From positions 1 to 30,359 of the forward strand of contig CAAENI010000009.1 of the NCBI GenBank assembly GCA_900757285.1: a stretch of 30,359 nt of DNA. Direction: 5' to 3'. How positions within the stretch are numbered: the stretch's first letter is position 1; each line of letters starts with the position of its first letter. Below, one piece after another: positions 30,352-30,359 of the stretch. The position numbers and the translations under genes are program-made. Origin of the DNA: an uncultured Collinsella sp. (GTDB lineage Bacteria; Actinomycetota; Coriobacteriia; Coriobacteriales; Coriobacteriaceae). The notes under the pieces are model-generated. The model saw nothing but the letters and a program-made list of their open reading frames with translations, was not told the origin of the DNA and searched no databases.

Positions 30352-30359
30352 ATGCAAAA
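30352..30359 (+). CDS. Start of a gene cut by the window edge
   Basis: ATG at 30352 follows AGGAGGGG at seven bases spacing. Only two full codons (Met-Gln) are visible, so the product is unknown. It is controlled by the leader at 30248-30344, if that leader is real. Confidence 0.55.

Overview
This 30.4 kb window is GC-rich, densely coded bacterial chromosome. The gene content (pheST behind a T-box leader, GlmM, M32 and M16C peptidases, an L-2-hydroxyacid dehydrogenase, an ECF-type metal transporter) and the codon use suggest a gut actinobacterium of the class Coriobacteriia, most likely Collinsella or a close relative. That assignment is inferred from recognised protein families, not from a marker gene or a search.

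Layout. 64-1041 (-) is an L-lactate/L-2-hydroxyacid dehydrogenase, divergent from metA (1252-2178, +). 2179-3869 holds a nuclease-like/AbiEi-like gene between two copies of a GAGCGTGGA repeat element. 3870-4466 (-) is 5-formyltetrahydrofolate cyclo-ligase and 4590-7622 (-) is a large M16C metallopeptidase, separated by two hairpins. 7623-12680 looks like an accessory block: a third GAGCGTGGA element, a duplicated GAGAGATAA operator-like array, an AlbA_2/ATPase-fold regulator, an unknown 163-residue protein, an HNH endonuclease, a small zinc-ribbon protein and a DUF5710 protein. It ends at tRNA-Val(GAC) at 13015-13089 (-).

13378-18277 (+) carries an EamA-type transporter, a DUF4012 membrane protein and glmM. 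18545-20128 (-) is an M32 carboxypeptidase. 20268-24347 (+) is a T-box leader with pheS and pheT. 24457-27309 (+) is a nickel/cobalt ECF transporter operon (cbiM/nikM, cbiQ, cbiO) with a strong promoter and a NikR-box-like inverted repeat. 27389-28237 (+) is a zinc-dependent phospholipase C-like protein. 28450-29910 (-) is pyruvate kinase. The window ends in a structured leader (30248-30344) in front of a gene whose start codon is at 30352.

How it works together. Most genes are ordinary housekeeping: methionine, folate, peptidoglycan precursors, Phe-tRNA synthesis, glycolysis, peptide turnover and metal uptake. The unusual content is mainly non-coding. There is a leader with loop-loop complementarity, an alternative helix and a sequestered ribosome-binding site at the right edge. 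A NikR-like operator sits next to a promoter whose -35 box lies in the loop of the preceding terminator. The AlbA_2 gene has a duplicated operator array, and three copies of a palindromic repeat element lie beside accessory genes.
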